Of a stretch of 64,000 nt of DNA, positions 14,732 to 22,907 are shown one piece after another; position 1 is the first letter of the stretch; each line of letters opens with the position of its first letter. Below the pieces are notes generated by a model. The model worked only from the letters and a program-made list of their open reading frames with translations, was not told the origin of the DNA and ran no database searches. The stretch is taken from the NCBI GenBank assembly GCA_046351455.1, contig JAXLYM010000007.1:352865-416864 (forward strand). The letters are read 5' to 3'. The translations under genes were made by a program, and so were the position numbers. This DNA is from JADJRH01 sp046351455. GTDB lineage: Bacteria > Myxococcota_A > Polyangia > Polyangiales > Polyangiaceae.

Positions 14732-16546
14732 ATGGCACTGACCCTTCCCTCTGCAAACGTATCGGTCCGCAAGGCCGGGCTCGGAGTCGCCACAAGCGGC
14801 CCGACGAACGTACACGTGGTGATCGGGCCCTCTTCGAAGGGTCCTTTGCTCACTCCCCAAGCCTTCAACGTGCCCGAAGGTGCTGCATCGGTGTTCGGCG
14901 CTGGTCCGATGCCGAAGGCGGCGGCCTACTGCACGCGCACGCGCTCCTCGCGCTACATCGTGGTTCGTGTCCCGAAAGTGGACGTGAACCCCTTCGTCTC
15001 GGCGATCACGAAGCCGAACGGCAAGACTGTCGACGTCACCGCCGCTCCCAACTGGGGCTATGACGTCGTGATCCACTTCGTGGCCGGCGGCACCGTGGGA
15101 GTCGCTGGAATCACGTACAAGGTGAGCCTCAACGGCGGTCTCACATTCGGAGCCACAACGCCTCTCGGTGTCGCGGACTCCATCGCCGTGGATGGGGCTT
15201 CGGTCGACCTCACTCTCGGTGAGTCGTGGTCCGCCGGACAGGAGATCCGATACTACACGCTCGCCGGCTCGCAGGCGGTCAAGACCCCGACGATCACCCG
15301 CGTGGGATCGAGCACGTGCGTCGTCACCATCACGGGGACTCCCGAGGATGAGTACGACATCGTCTTTCAGTGCATGAAGGGCGGGACCATCGGCACGACC
15401 GGGATCACGGTCCGCTACTCGCTGGACGGTGGTGAGAACTGGTCCCCGACGATCGCCCTCGGCACCGCGAACACCCTCGCGATCGACGACGGGACGGAGC
15501 CGTCCGGGCTCTCCTTCGCCTTCGCGGCTGGCACGCTGGACACGGGTGACAAGGTCACCAGCAAGACGACCGGGCCCGCCTGGCAGGGCAGCGACGTGCA
15601 GACGGCCATGGACAAGCTCCGGGCGAGCAAGCACGAGTGGCGGTTCGCCCACCTCGCAGGGGACTGCACGCCGGCAACGGCTGCGACCGTGGGCTCGAAG
15701 CTGAACGCGCTCGCCGGCCTCAACATCTTCACGTACGGGGTGCTCTCCGCTCGCGATCGCAACGAGGGAGAGGTGGACGATCTCGGGGCGCCCTCGACGG
15801 CATGGATGGAGCGCATGATCGCGGACTACGCGAACTTCGCTTCGGACCGGGTGGCCATCTCCGCCGGACGTGCACGGGTGACGTGTCCGATCACGGGTCG
15901 CACGAATCGCCGGCCGGTGAGCTGGATCGCGGTCACCAAGCTCGTCGAGAACACGCCACAGGTCGACCCCGGGCGCGTGGCCGATGGTCCTCTCTCCGAG
16001 GACGTTCGGATCTACGACGACAACGGCAACCTCGTGGAGCTCGACTCGCGGGTTGCAGACTCGCTCCATGCGGCTCGGTTCCTGACCCTGCGCACGCACG
16101 AGAAGCTCACCGGGATCTTCATCACCCGGGGCAACGTGAAGTGTTCGGAGGCGTCCGAGTTCAACCGCATCGCCCTCCGAGCGGTGATGGACATCGCGTC
16201 GGAGACGTACCACGCGGTGCTGCTCCAACAGATCGAGAACAACCTCCTCGCCAACCCTCTCTCTGGTGCACAGCCCGGGGCGCAGGGCGGCGACACGGTG
16301 GTTCCCGGTGCTCTCGCCGAGGTCGACGCTCGCATCATCGATCGAGAGTTGCTCTCGGCCCTGAACGCGGTGCTCGTCGCTCCTGGGTACGTGTCCGGTG
16401 TGAAGGCCCGCGTGTCCCGTACGGATCCGTTCCTCCTGACTGGCAATCTCACCGCCAAGGTTTCGATCACGCAACTGGGCTACGTGGACCAGTTCGATGG
16501 CGAAATCTCGTTCGAAAACCCGAAGTTCGCGGCGCTGGTCGCGTGA
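14732..16546 (+). CDS. tail sheath protein with two extra Ig-like domains
   Basis: 604 residues from ATG 14732, against about 495 in Mu gpL. The N-terminus (VATSGPTNVHVVIGPSSKGP) and the C-terminal half (EWRFAHLAGDCTPATAATVGSKL, RFLTLRTHEKLTGIFITRGN, a closing KVSITQLGYVDQFDGEISF) follow the contractile sheath pattern, including a mobile C-terminal strand. The extra length comes from two beta domains at about 111-180 and 209-281, each with a GG-x-x-G-x-x-G-I-T/TV-x-Y/S-x-N/D-GG pattern. Related copies occur in the gp36-like protein. They probably project from the sheath surface. Confidence 0.8.
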   Translation: MALTLPSANVSVRKAGLGVATSGPTNVHVVIGPSSKGPLLTPQAFNVPEGAASVFGAGPMPKAAAYCTRTRSSRYIVVRVPKVDVNPFVSAITKPNGKTVDVTAAPNWGYDVVIHFVAGGTVGVAGITYKVSLNGGLTFGATTPLGVADSIAVDGASVDLTLGESWSAGQEIRYYTLAGSQAVKTPTITRVGSSTCVVTITGTPEDEYDIVFQCMKGGTIGTTGITVRYSLDGGENWSPTIALGTANTLAIDDGTEPSGLSFAFAAGTLDTGDKVTSKTTGPAWQGSDVQTAMDKLRASKHEWRFAHLAGDCTPATAATVGSKLNALAGLNIFTYGVLSARDRNEGEVDDLGAPSTAWMERMIADYANFASDRVAISAGRARVTCPITGRTNRRPVSWIAVTKLVENTPQVDPGRVADGPLSEDVRIYDDNGNLVELDSRVADSLHAARFLTLRTHEKLTGIFITRGNVKCSEASEFNRIALRAVMDIASETYHAVLLQQIENNLLANPLSGAQPGAQGGDTVVPGALAEVDARIIDRELLSALNAVLVAPGYVSGVKARVSRTDPFLLTGNLTAKVSITQLGYVDQFDGEISFENPKFAALVA

Positions 16547-16559
16547 AGGACTGACGACC

Positions 16560-17081
16560 ATGAACCTCCAGTATCCGCAGACCACCGGGTTCGCCTACAC
16601 GCTCGCGAGCGCTCAGATCGACGTCGGAGGGCGCCGCATCGTCGGTATCCGTAAGGTCGACTGGTCCGAGTCCATGGACGGCTCGGAGAAGATTTACGGG
16701 GCATCGAAACTGCCCATCGCCGAGACGGAGGGTCTCTATGCGGCCGAGTGCGGCTTCGAGATCCTGCACTCCGAGTTCGACGCCCTGATCGCGGCCCTCG
16801 GACCGGGATACATGCAGGTCCGGTTCAACTTGGGCGCGCAGCTCATGGACACCGGACGGGGCCTCTCCTCGCTGTTCATCCCGTCGTGTCGCATCATCAA
16901 CTCGTCGGGGACTCTCGACGACAAGGCGACGTACACCGCCGTGAAGTGCAGCGTGCTCGGCCAGATCACCCGTAACGGTATCTCGGCCATCGCGAGCGGA
17001 GCGCTCACCCTGGGAAGCACGATCGGGGGCTCTGCCACGGTCGTCTCGCAGGTCGGGGCCACGCTCGGCTTCTCCCTCTGA
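16560..17081 (+). CDS. tail tube protein
   Basis: 173 residues, 13 nt after the sheath stop. The sequence begins with strands (AYTLASAQIDVGGRRIVGIRKVDWSESMDGSE as separate short strands), has a central ESFEILHSEFD-like helix AAECGFEILHSEFDALIAAL, and closes with strands. This is the usual layout of myophage tube proteins. Rings of it stack to form the inner tube that crosses the cell envelope. Position directly after the sheath is diagnostic in contractile tails. Confidence 0.78.
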   Translation: MNLQYPQTTGFAYTLASAQIDVGGRRIVGIRKVDWSESMDGSEKIYGASKLPIAETEGLYAAECGFEILHSEFDALIAALGPGYMQVRFNLGAQLMDTGRGLSSLFIPSCRIINSSGTLDDKATYTAVKCSVLGQITRNGISAIASGALTLGSTIGGSATVVSQVGATLGFSL

Positions 17082-17108
17082 TACCCTATCTCAGGCATGC
17101 CCGGTCGG

Positions 17109-17120
17109 TAGGGTCCGGGC
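17109..17120 (+). promoter_or_regulatory. leaderless-type -10 element before the tail assembly chaperone
   Basis: GGTCGGTAGGGTCCG with TAGGGT at 17109-17114 and 6 nt to ATG 17121. Confidence 0.45.
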
Positions 17121-17666
17121 ATGCCGAACCCCATCTCTGCCCCCGAGTCCATCGTTCAAGAGCCCCCCATCCCGGCGGGACTTGGACCCGAGCACGCCGC
17201 TCGCTTCAAGGCACTTCAGGAGCGCAAGGCCGCGGCTCAGGCCCAGCGTGCGCTTCGTGAGCAGTCGGCATCCATGCCCCCCTCGCCCGAAGAGATCCTC
17301 CGTGCCGAGGAGGAAGAGGTAGCTCGCTTGGAGCGCGAGGAGCGCGATCAGGAAGCCTGGAAGTCGCTCCGAGCGAAGCACGGCAAGGGGCGTGTGGCGC
17401 TCATCCAGACTCCCATGGGCGCGATCATCATGCGCGTGCAGACCCTCGCGGAGCAGGACGCGGGCGGGCAGCGGATCAACGCCCTCGAGAACGAGACAGA
17501 CCGTCTGTCGGTGGTCCGAGAGACCACGCTCGACTGCGTCGTCTACCCGTCCCGAGAAGATGCACGCAAGGTGACGGACGCGTTCCCCGGTCTGTGGGTC
17601 CGCCTGTTCCAGGCTCGTGATGCCCTGTCCGTGGGCGAGTCGGAGCGACTCACGGGAAAAGCCTGA
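17121..17666 (+). CDS. tail assembly chaperone, short (0-frame) form
   Basis: 181 residues. The N-terminal half is charged and helical (KALQERKAAAQAQRALREQ, EEILRAEEEEVARLEREERDQ). The rest has strands VALIQTPMGAIIMRVQTL and a helix VRLFQARDALSV. It lies between tube and tape-measure genes, the standard place for the chaperone that coats the tape measure protein. Its last codons read ACG GGA AAA GCC TGA and contain the canonical slippery heptamer GGGAAAA in the correct register. Confidence 0.75.
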   Translation: MPNPISAPESIVQEPPIPAGLGPEHAARFKALQERKAAAQAQRALREQSASMPPSPEEILRAEEEEVARLEREERDQEAWKSLRAKHGKGRVALIQTPMGAIIMRVQTLAEQDAGGQRINALENETDRLSVVRETTLDCVVYPSREDARKVTDAFPGLWVRLFQARDALSVGESERLTGKA

Positions 17667-17848
17667 GCCTCGCTCGGACGGCCGGGGACGACGTGGGGCG
17701 CATGGCCGAGTTGCTGTGCGCCCTCCTCCCCCCGGGTGAGCGCCACGACACGCGTGTTCGGGCGGCGCTCGCGATCCTGGCAGAGGCGTGCGTGAACCTT
17801 CGATCGTGTGGGGCCCTGGCGCGGGGCTTCATGAAGTCTGGAAAGTGA
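17121..17848 (+). CDS. tail assembly chaperone, -1 frameshifted long form
   Basis: Slippage at GGGAAAA (17654-17660; codons GGA AAA) moves translation to the -1 frame, which stays open for 62 more codons and stops at TGA 17846-17848, 4 nt before the tape measure start. The added tail has a GDDVGRMAELLCALLPPGE segment and helices (VRAALAILAEACVNL). The fusion is 242 residues. The G/GT frameshift is nearly universal in tailed phages, so context supports it strongly. Lambda uses GGGAAAG. Confidence 0.72.
17654..17660 (+). promoter_or_regulatory. programmed -1 ribosomal frameshift site GGGAAAA
   Basis: The heptamer has the X XXY YYZ form in register with the chaperone frame: G from ACG, then GGA and AAA. 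It sits 4 codons before the stop of the short form and opens the 62-codon extension. Confidence 0.7.
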
Positions 17849-17852
17849 GCCT

Positions 17853-19433
17853 GTGATGGAGTGGTCCGCGTCATTCGATACCAGCGGCGTGGTGGACCCC
17901 GCGAAAGCAGCGGAGTCGGCGATCACGGCGATGCGGTCGGCCCTCATGGAGGCGGACTCTGCCCTCAAGTCCTTTGGGAGCGGTGCCGCTGGATCCATCG
18001 GTGCGGGCGTCGATGCGGCCGAGAAGCTTGCGGGCGCCACACAGGCGGCTCAGGACGCTCTCAACAAGCTCAAGGCTCCACAGGGGGCTACGGTGGTGCC
18101 ACCGTTCTCCCCGTCGTTCGATAAGCCGGAGTCGAAGGAGAAGGCCTCTTCGTCTCCATCGAAGAAGAAGGGGAAGAAGGACGGTATTCCCGACGTCTCC
18201 AAGGCGGCTGGGGACGCTGGCAAGGCCGGGGAAAAGGCGGGCGCATCCCTCGCCAAGTCGTTCTCGAGCGCGAAGGACGGCGCTGGATCCATGGTGAGCA
18301 CCCTGAAGGGGGCGCTCCCGCTCATGGCGGCGATGGCGGGCGGGGCGGGCTTCGTGGGGATCGCCAAGATCGCGATCGGGTATCGGGCTCTCTCGCAGAT
18401 GCAGGGGATCCTTGCTCGCACACAGGTCGGGTTCCGGCAGCTCTTCACGGGTGTCGACCCTCAGCCGCTCGTGCGGGCGCTCGATCGGTTCTCCAAGAAC
18501 TTCACCGCTCAGACCGTGATGGGGAGGGCGCTTGGGGACGTCATGACCCGAGCGTTCAACGGCATCTTCTCCGTTGTCGAGAAGGTGGAACCGTACGTCA
18601 CGGCCTTCGGTCAGGGCATGGTGCTCGCGTTCTTGCTGGCCGAGAACGCCGTGCTTCGGGCTCGGATCGCCCTGCAACCGTACACGGGCGCTCTCGACGG
18701 TCTTGTGTCGTCGAGCTCCCTCATGAAGGCGGCTGCGCTGGGTGGTGGCCTCGCACTGGGTGTCATGGCGGGCTATGCAGTCGTGGCCGCGGCTCCGTTC
18801 CTCGCGCTGGCGGCTGCGATCGGGGCTGTCACCGCAGCCTTCGAGCAGGCTTCGAAGCTCGCGAAGGAGTGGGATGGGAGCGCGCTCGTTCGACAGGTCG
18901 GATCCGATCTCGGACTGCTCTCCCAGCAAGACTGGGAGAAGTCTCAGGGAATCACGGTCGGCTCCGACAAGGACGTGACGAAGGCGAACGACGCCGGGAT
19001 GGCCACGGGGAAGGCGATGGGGGATGGTGTCGTCGCCGGTCTCAAGTCGAGTGAGGCGGCAGCAAAGGCGGCTGGTGAGAGCCTCGCGGCGGCGGCTGAC
19101 GCAGGCGTGCGAGCAAAGGCCGAGATCCACTCTCCCTCTCGCCTCTTCCGACGGACTGCCAGGCACATGGGTGAGGGACAGGCACTCGGGCTCGAGGACT
19201 CCGAGGACCGCGTGCAGAAGGCGGCTGCGTCCTCCCTTGTCCCCGATCCTCAGAAGCTCCCCGCCCTTGGAGCGCGTGGCGCCGGCGCATCGTTCACCGG
19301 ACCGCTCGTGTCGATCGGCCAGCTCATCGTGCAGGGCGGCGACGACTTGGCCACGGAGATCCGTCGAGTCATCGCCGTTGAGGCAGCACGGGTGGCCGAG
19401 AATCTCGGGCTCACCGTCCCCTCCGAGGCGTAG
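17853..19433 (+). CDS. tape measure protein
   Basis: 526 residues from GTG 17853 (ATG 17856 is the next codon). It has long helices rich in Ala/Lys, a basic linker of Lys/Ser/Pro (about residues 90-115), and hydrophobic stretches GALPLMAAMAGGAGFVGIAK and GGLALGVMAGYAVVAAAPFLALAAAIGAVT. These are typical of tape measure proteins that set tail length and pass into the host membrane on infection. At roughly 1.5 Angstrom per residue it predicts a short tail of about 80 nm. Its place after the frameshifted chaperone supports the call. Confidence 0.85.
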   Translation: MMEWSASFDTSGVVDPAKAAESAITAMRSALMEADSALKSFGSGAAGSIGAGVDAAEKLAGATQAAQDALNKLKAPQGATVVPPFSPSFDKPESKEKASSSPSKKKGKKDGIPDVSKAAGDAGKAGEKAGASLAKSFSSAKDGAGSMVSTLKGALPLMAAMAGGAGFVGIAKIAIGYRALSQMQGILARTQVGFRQLFTGVDPQPLVRALDRFSKNFTAQTVMGRALGDVMTRAFNGIFSVVEKVEPYVTAFGQGMVLAFLLAENAVLRARIALQPYTGALDGLVSSSSLMKAAALGGGLALGVMAGYAVVAAAPFLALAAAIGAVTAAFEQASKLAKEWDGSALVRQVGSDLGLLSQQDWEKSQGITVGSDKDVTKANDAGMATGKAMGDGVVAGLKSSEAAAKAAGESLAAAADAGVRAKAEIHSPSRLFRRTARHMGEGQALGLEDSEDRVQKAAASSLVPDPQKLPALGARGAGASFTGPLVSIGQLIVQGGDDLATEIRRVIAVEAARVAENLGLTVPSEA

Positions 19434-19445
19434 ACCCGGGCCCGG

Positions 19446-19456
19446 TACGGTCGGAC
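19446..19456 (+). promoter_or_regulatory. leaderless-type -10 element before the baseplate gene
   Basis: CCGGTACGGTC with TACGGT at 19446-19451 and 5 nt to GTG 19457. It supports the GTG start. Confidence 0.4.
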
Positions 19457-20002
19457 GTGGCAGCCGACCCCTCCGAGGCACCGAACCTGTGGGACCACCC
19501 CACCTTGGAGGGGCAACCCATCCCGGGCACTCGTGTGGTCCGGACCAGTGGTGGTGACCGTTCCCAGAAGGTCGAACAGCAGCAACAGCCTGGGTACGCG
19601 GGCGCCTTCACGATGGTGAAGCTCGAGGACATGGCCACCGTGTCCTATCGCATCGAGTGCGTGGACAAGGCGGCTCGTGACGCCGTGAAGCCGTTTCTCG
19701 AGGTCCTCCGCAAGGGGCAGAAACAGCGCCCCAAGCCGGCGGTCTACCGCTTCTCGGATCCAGCGTTGGAGCACAACGAGATCCGGTCCGTGGTCGTGCA
19801 GTCGATCGGTGGCTGGACCCGTGACGAGAAGCGGAACCTCTACAGCGTCGACCTCGTGCTCGCCGAGTGGAAGAAGCGGGTACCCGTCGGTGGTCCGACT
19901 GCTCCTCGCGCCAAGACCGACATCGAGAAGCAGATCGAGGCGCTCAACGACGAGAACAAGAAGCTCGCTTCGCGGCTCGACGCCATGAACAAGGGGAAGT
20001 GA
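19457..20002 (+). CDS. putative tail/baseplate hub-associated protein
   Basis: 181 residues from GTG 19457. The middle (AFTMVKLEDMATVSYRIECVDKA, FLEVLRKGQKQRPK, SVVVQSIGGWTRDEKRNLYSVDLVLAEWKK) is an alpha/beta domain. The last 35 residues form a coiled coil (IEKQIEALNDENKKLASRLDAM). It sits between tape measure and hub genes, where Mu has gp43. The gene contains the second copy of the 16-nt palindromic sequence (19535-19550). The function is inferred from position only. Confidence 0.45.
   Translation: MAADPSEAPNLWDHPTLEGQPIPGTRVVRTSGGDRSQKVEQQQQPGYAGAFTMVKLEDMATVSYRIECVDKAARDAVKPFLEVLRKGQKQRPKPAVYRFSDPALEHNEIRSVVVQSIGGWTRDEKRNLYSVDLVLAEWKKRVPVGGPTAPRAKTDIEKQIEALNDENKKLASRLDAMNKGK
19535..19550 (+). 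repeat. 16-nt sequence with 12-bp palindrome, copy 2
   Basis: GTGGTCCGGACCAGTG is identical to 5735-5750 but lies inside the coding region of a baseplate gene. Confidence 0.6.
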
Positions 20003-20003
20003 G

Positions 20004-20663
20004 ATGGGGTGCACCCTCAACGGGTGGGGGGTGATGCGGGGTGAGCTCCTCCTGTCCTCCCGTGGTGTCTGGACGGCCGATGTGGAGCCGACCGACGACG
20101 CCGAGATCGTGAAGGGTCAGACTGCCACCCTCGTGATCGGGGACCTCACGCTCACCGGCACGATCCTCTCGGGGGCGATGGGTGTCGCGAACAGCTCTTT
20201 CTTCGTGGTCGGTGGTGCGGGCGGTTGGCGCAAGAAGGTCCAGCGGCGGCCCTACTTCGACTCGCTGGGGGTCCGCCTCTCCGACGTGGTCCGCGACCTC
20301 GCCACGGAGACGGGCGAGAAGGTGGCCCTCGGCTCGTCGCTGACGTCCAAGGTGCTCGGCGAGTCCTGGGTGCGTCCTGAAGGCACTGGGACGGACGCGT
20401 TGGCCTATCTCGGGGTGCCCTGGCGCGTGCTCCCCAGCGGGACCACGTTCATCGGTCCCCTCGCCACCACGGAGGCCGCGGGCATCGTCTCCCTGCGTCG
20501 GTACATGGCTTCGATCGGTCGCGCGATCGTGGACCTCCCCGACTCCGAGCTGACGAGCGTGGTACCCGGTTCGATCGTCGACTTTGGGGAGCTATCCATG
20601 ACGGTCGGAACGGCCCGAGTTCTGGTGTCATCCGGTAGCATCTGGGCGGAGTTGGACCCGTGA
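20004..20663 (+). CDS. putative baseplate hub protein (Mu gp44-like position)
   Basis: 219 residues, starting 1 nt after the previous stop and overlapping the next gene by 4 nt. Beta-rich sequence (GVWTADVEPTDDAEIVKGQTATLVIGDLTLTGTIL as several strands), then GWRKKVQRRPYFDSLGVRLSDVVRDLATETGE and a C-terminal strand pair. This order (an OB-like barrel with a helix DVVRDLATE) resembles the T4 gp27-type hub fold found in P2 gpD and Mu gp44. Context supports hub more than sequence does. Confidence 0.55.
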   Translation: MGCTLNGWGVMRGELLLSSRGVWTADVEPTDDAEIVKGQTATLVIGDLTLTGTILSGAMGVANSSFFVVGGAGGWRKKVQRRPYFDSLGVRLSDVVRDLATETGEKVALGSSLTSKVLGESWVRPEGTGTDALAYLGVPWRVLPSGTTFIGPLATTEAAGIVSLRRYMASIGRAIVDLPDSELTSVVPGSIVDFGELSMTVGTARVLVSSGSIWAELDP

Positions 20664-21274
20664 ACCTTCAAGACTTGGTTCAGCAGGTGATCGACGCGGT
20701 CTTGCGCCGGACTCGGTTCTACGGGTTCTACCTCTACGAGGTCACCAAGGACGAAGCGGGACGCATGGCCCTTAAACGGGTGGGCGACGCGGGCGGGCAT
20801 CCGGACCTCCCGGGCAAGATCGTGAAGGTGTACGGGGCACACGGCATCACGACGGACTCCACGGTCGGATCGCAGGTGCTCGTCGGCTTCGAGGGCGGTC
20901 GTCATGATCGCCCCTTCGTGGCCCACTACCTCACGAAGAACCCGGTCTCCATCACCGTGGACGCCGACTCTGTGGTCCAGATCGCGACCACCGTTCCCCA
21001 TGGACCGGGTGCGACCACGAAGCACGTCTATGTGGGGAGCCACAACAGGCACCCCGTGGCCCGCAAGGATGACGGCGTGTACGTGGGGCAACTTCAGTTC
21101 GTACCCGGTGCGGGTCTCGTGCAGATCGTCCAGATCATGCACAACGGGAGCACGCGTCCGATTGGCACTATCGCCGGCCCGTCGCTGGTGTTCACCCCGG
21201 ACCCGGGGAGCTTCGGAATTGCTCTCCTCGATGGGCACATCTCGACGGGCTCGGACCTCTTCGAGTCGGAGTAG
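20660..21274 (+). CDS. baseplate spike protein, Mu gp45-like
   Basis: 204 residues. GTG 20660 overlaps the hub TGA (GTGA). The N-terminal helix LQDLVQQVIDAVLRRTR leads into an OB-fold region (GQIVKVYGAHGITTDS-type strands, VGSQVLVGFEGGRHDRPFVAHY). Strands rich in V/H/N follow (ITVDADSVVQIATTV), then a beta-helical C-terminus. This matches gpV/gp45 spikes that pierce the outer membrane. The hub-spike-gp46-gp47-gp48 order is the Mu/P2 baseplate order. Confidence 0.68.
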   Translation: MNLQDLVQQVIDAVLRRTRFYGFYLYEVTKDEAGRMALKRVGDAGGHPDLPGKIVKVYGAHGITTDSTVGSQVLVGFEGGRHDRPFVAHYLTKNPVSITVDADSVVQIATTVPHGPGATTKHVYVGSHNRHPVARKDDGVYVGQLQFVPGAGLVQIVQIMHNGSTRPIGTIAGPSLVFTPDPGSFGIALLDGHISTGSDLFESE

Positions 21275-21284
21275 GACCAGTCGG

Positions 21285-21295
21285 TAGGGTCCGCC
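21285..21295 (+). promoter_or_regulatory. leaderless-type -10 element before the gp46-like gene
   Basis: GGACCAGTCGGTAGGGTCC with TAGGGT at 21285-21290 and 5 nt to GTG 21296. The GGACCAGTCGG stretch is the same as that before the small terminase element at 5763. Confidence 0.45.
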
Positions 21296-21688
21296 GTGGG
21301 CAACTACGGCGAAACGATCAACATCGACTCACCGCTGTTTCGGCGGCTGTCGGACGATGCCGCGATCCTGGCGCAGGCGCTCAACATGCGTCTCGACACG
21401 GAGAAGGGGACGTACTGGGATGATCCCGATTACGGCCTCTCCGTCTCCAACTACGAGAACGCGGGGCTCACCTCCGAGTCGCTCGCCTACGTGGCATCTG
21501 CGATCAAGTCGGAGTGCGAGAAGGACGAGCGGGTGTCCTCGGCGGCAGTCGACCCCGGACTCGAGATCATCGAAGGGGGCTATGCCCTCCGCCCCAAGAT
21601 CAAGATTTTCCCGGTGACGGGTGACGCTTTCTCGTTCGTGGGCCCGCTCATGAACTTCACTGGGGCCTCGCTCCGAAGGGCGGTGTGA
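21296..21688 (+). CDS. baseplate wedge protein, Mu gp46-like (GpW/gp25 family)
   Basis: 130 residues from GTG 21296. The N-terminus NYGETINIDSPLFRRLSDDAAILAQALNMRLDTEKG followed by YWDDPDYGLSV is the typical gp46/GpW pattern. AIKSECEKDERVSSAAVDPGLEI is the conserved second half. It is a wedge component that triggers sheath contraction. Like P2 W and T4 gp25, it precedes the J-type baseplate gene. Confidence 0.75.
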   Translation: MGNYGETINIDSPLFRRLSDDAAILAQALNMRLDTEKGTYWDDPDYGLSVSNYENAGLTSESLAYVASAIKSECEKDERVSSAAVDPGLEIIEGGYALRPKIKIFPVTGDAFSFVGPLMNFTGASLRRAV

Positions 21689-21689
21689 C

Positions 21690-22907
21690 GTGGTCATTCC
21701 GACGATCCAGGAATTGCTCGGCGACAAGACGAAAGAGTCCTACTTCGACGAGCTGGTCCAGGCGGCGATCGACGAGAAGATCAGCACGTCAGCGTGGCAA
21801 CCCGGAGAGCCAATCCGAGCGATCATGGTGGTGGTGGCGTTCGTCCTGGCGAAGCTCTGGACGCTGATCGCCGTCCCGTCTCTCCGTGCGGCCTTCCTCG
21901 ACTATGCGACGGGCGCGTGGCTCACCCTGCTCGCGTGGACCTCGTACGGGGTGAAGCGCAAGGGGAAGGAGTTCGCGACTACCACTCTCACGGTCGAGAA
22001 CCACAGCTCCGTCTTCGTCACCATCGTCCCCGGCCAGATTCGCCTCAAGAACACGGACACGGGGAAGACGTTCACGAACATCACCGGGGGCTCCGTCGCA
22101 GCATGGCCCGGAGCGCCGGACCCTTACTACACGGTCGATCTCGTCTTCCAGGCGGATGAGGCAGGCACCGGATCCGACACGTTGAGCGGGGCGATTGACC
22201 CGTCACCCATCACTGGTCCGGCCGGCGTCTTCGTTCAGACGAACACCTCTGCGATCCTGGGTAGCGACGAAGAGACGGACGAAGCGCTCAGGATCCGGTG
22301 CCGCCTCGCGATGGCCCCTCTCTCGCCGGCTGGTCCTCGTGCAGCCTACGAGTTCATCGCCCTCTCCACGTATCGCCCGGACGGGACGACGCCCGTGGGG
22401 GTGAACCGGGTGCGGGTTCTCGACATGGGCAACTGCCAGGTGGAGGTCTACTTGGCGGACCGTTCTGGGCCCACCACTGGCTCGCTCATGGTCCCTGGTT
22501 CGGACCTCTTCCTCGTGTGGCAGAACCTCTTGAAGCTCGTTGTCCCCGTGGGGATCACAGCCGGCGTGTATGCTGCCGCGGTCGTCGCCGACTCGCTCAC
22601 CGTGAAGGCGTACGTGGACGTGGACTCGGGCCTCTCGCAGCAAGAGGCCTTGGACAAGATCGCTGGCGTGATGGCGGAGTACATCTCGAAGGTGCCTATC
22701 GGTGGCAACCGGACGGCGGCGATCGTCCTCAAGACGGACCCCGGCTACCTCTACAACTCGGAGTTGTGCGCGAAGGCCTCCGAGTGCGCGAACGGCATCG
22801 TGAAGGTGGTCTGCACGTTCGGATCGGCCGTCACCGACCTCGAGTTGCCGTACAACGCGATCCCCGACATCACGGTGGACGTCACCGTCGAGATGGTGAA
22901 GCAGTGA
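21690..22907 (+). CDS. baseplate protein J/Mu gp47-like
   Basis: 405 residues, starting 1 nt after gp46. It contains the J family features: an N-terminal helical region with ESYFDELVQAAIDEKI, TTTLTVENHSSVFVTIVPGQIRLKNTDTG, the GTGSDTLSGAIDPSPITGPAGV segment, ILGSDEETDEALRIRCRLA, and the C-terminal VKVVCTFGSAVTDLEL. It forms the upper wedge of the baseplate. Its stop overlaps the next start (GTGA). Confidence 0.82.
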   Translation: MVIPTIQELLGDKTKESYFDELVQAAIDEKISTSAWQPGEPIRAIMVVVAFVLAKLWTLIAVPSLRAAFLDYATGAWLTLLAWTSYGVKRKGKEFATTTLTVENHSSVFVTIVPGQIRLKNTDTGKTFTNITGGSVAAWPGAPDPYYTVDLVFQADEAGTGSDTLSGAIDPSPITGPAGVFVQTNTSAILGSDEETDEALRIRCRLAMAPLSPAGPRAAYEFIALSTYRPDGTTPVGVNRVRVLDMGNCQVEVYLADRSGPTTGSLMVPGSDLFLVWQNLLKLVVPVGITAGVYAAAVVADSLTVKAYVDVDSGLSQQEALDKIAGVMAEYISKVPIGGNRTAAIVLKTDPGYLYNSELCAKASECANGIVKVVCTFGSAVTDLELPYNAIPDITVDVTVEMVKQ

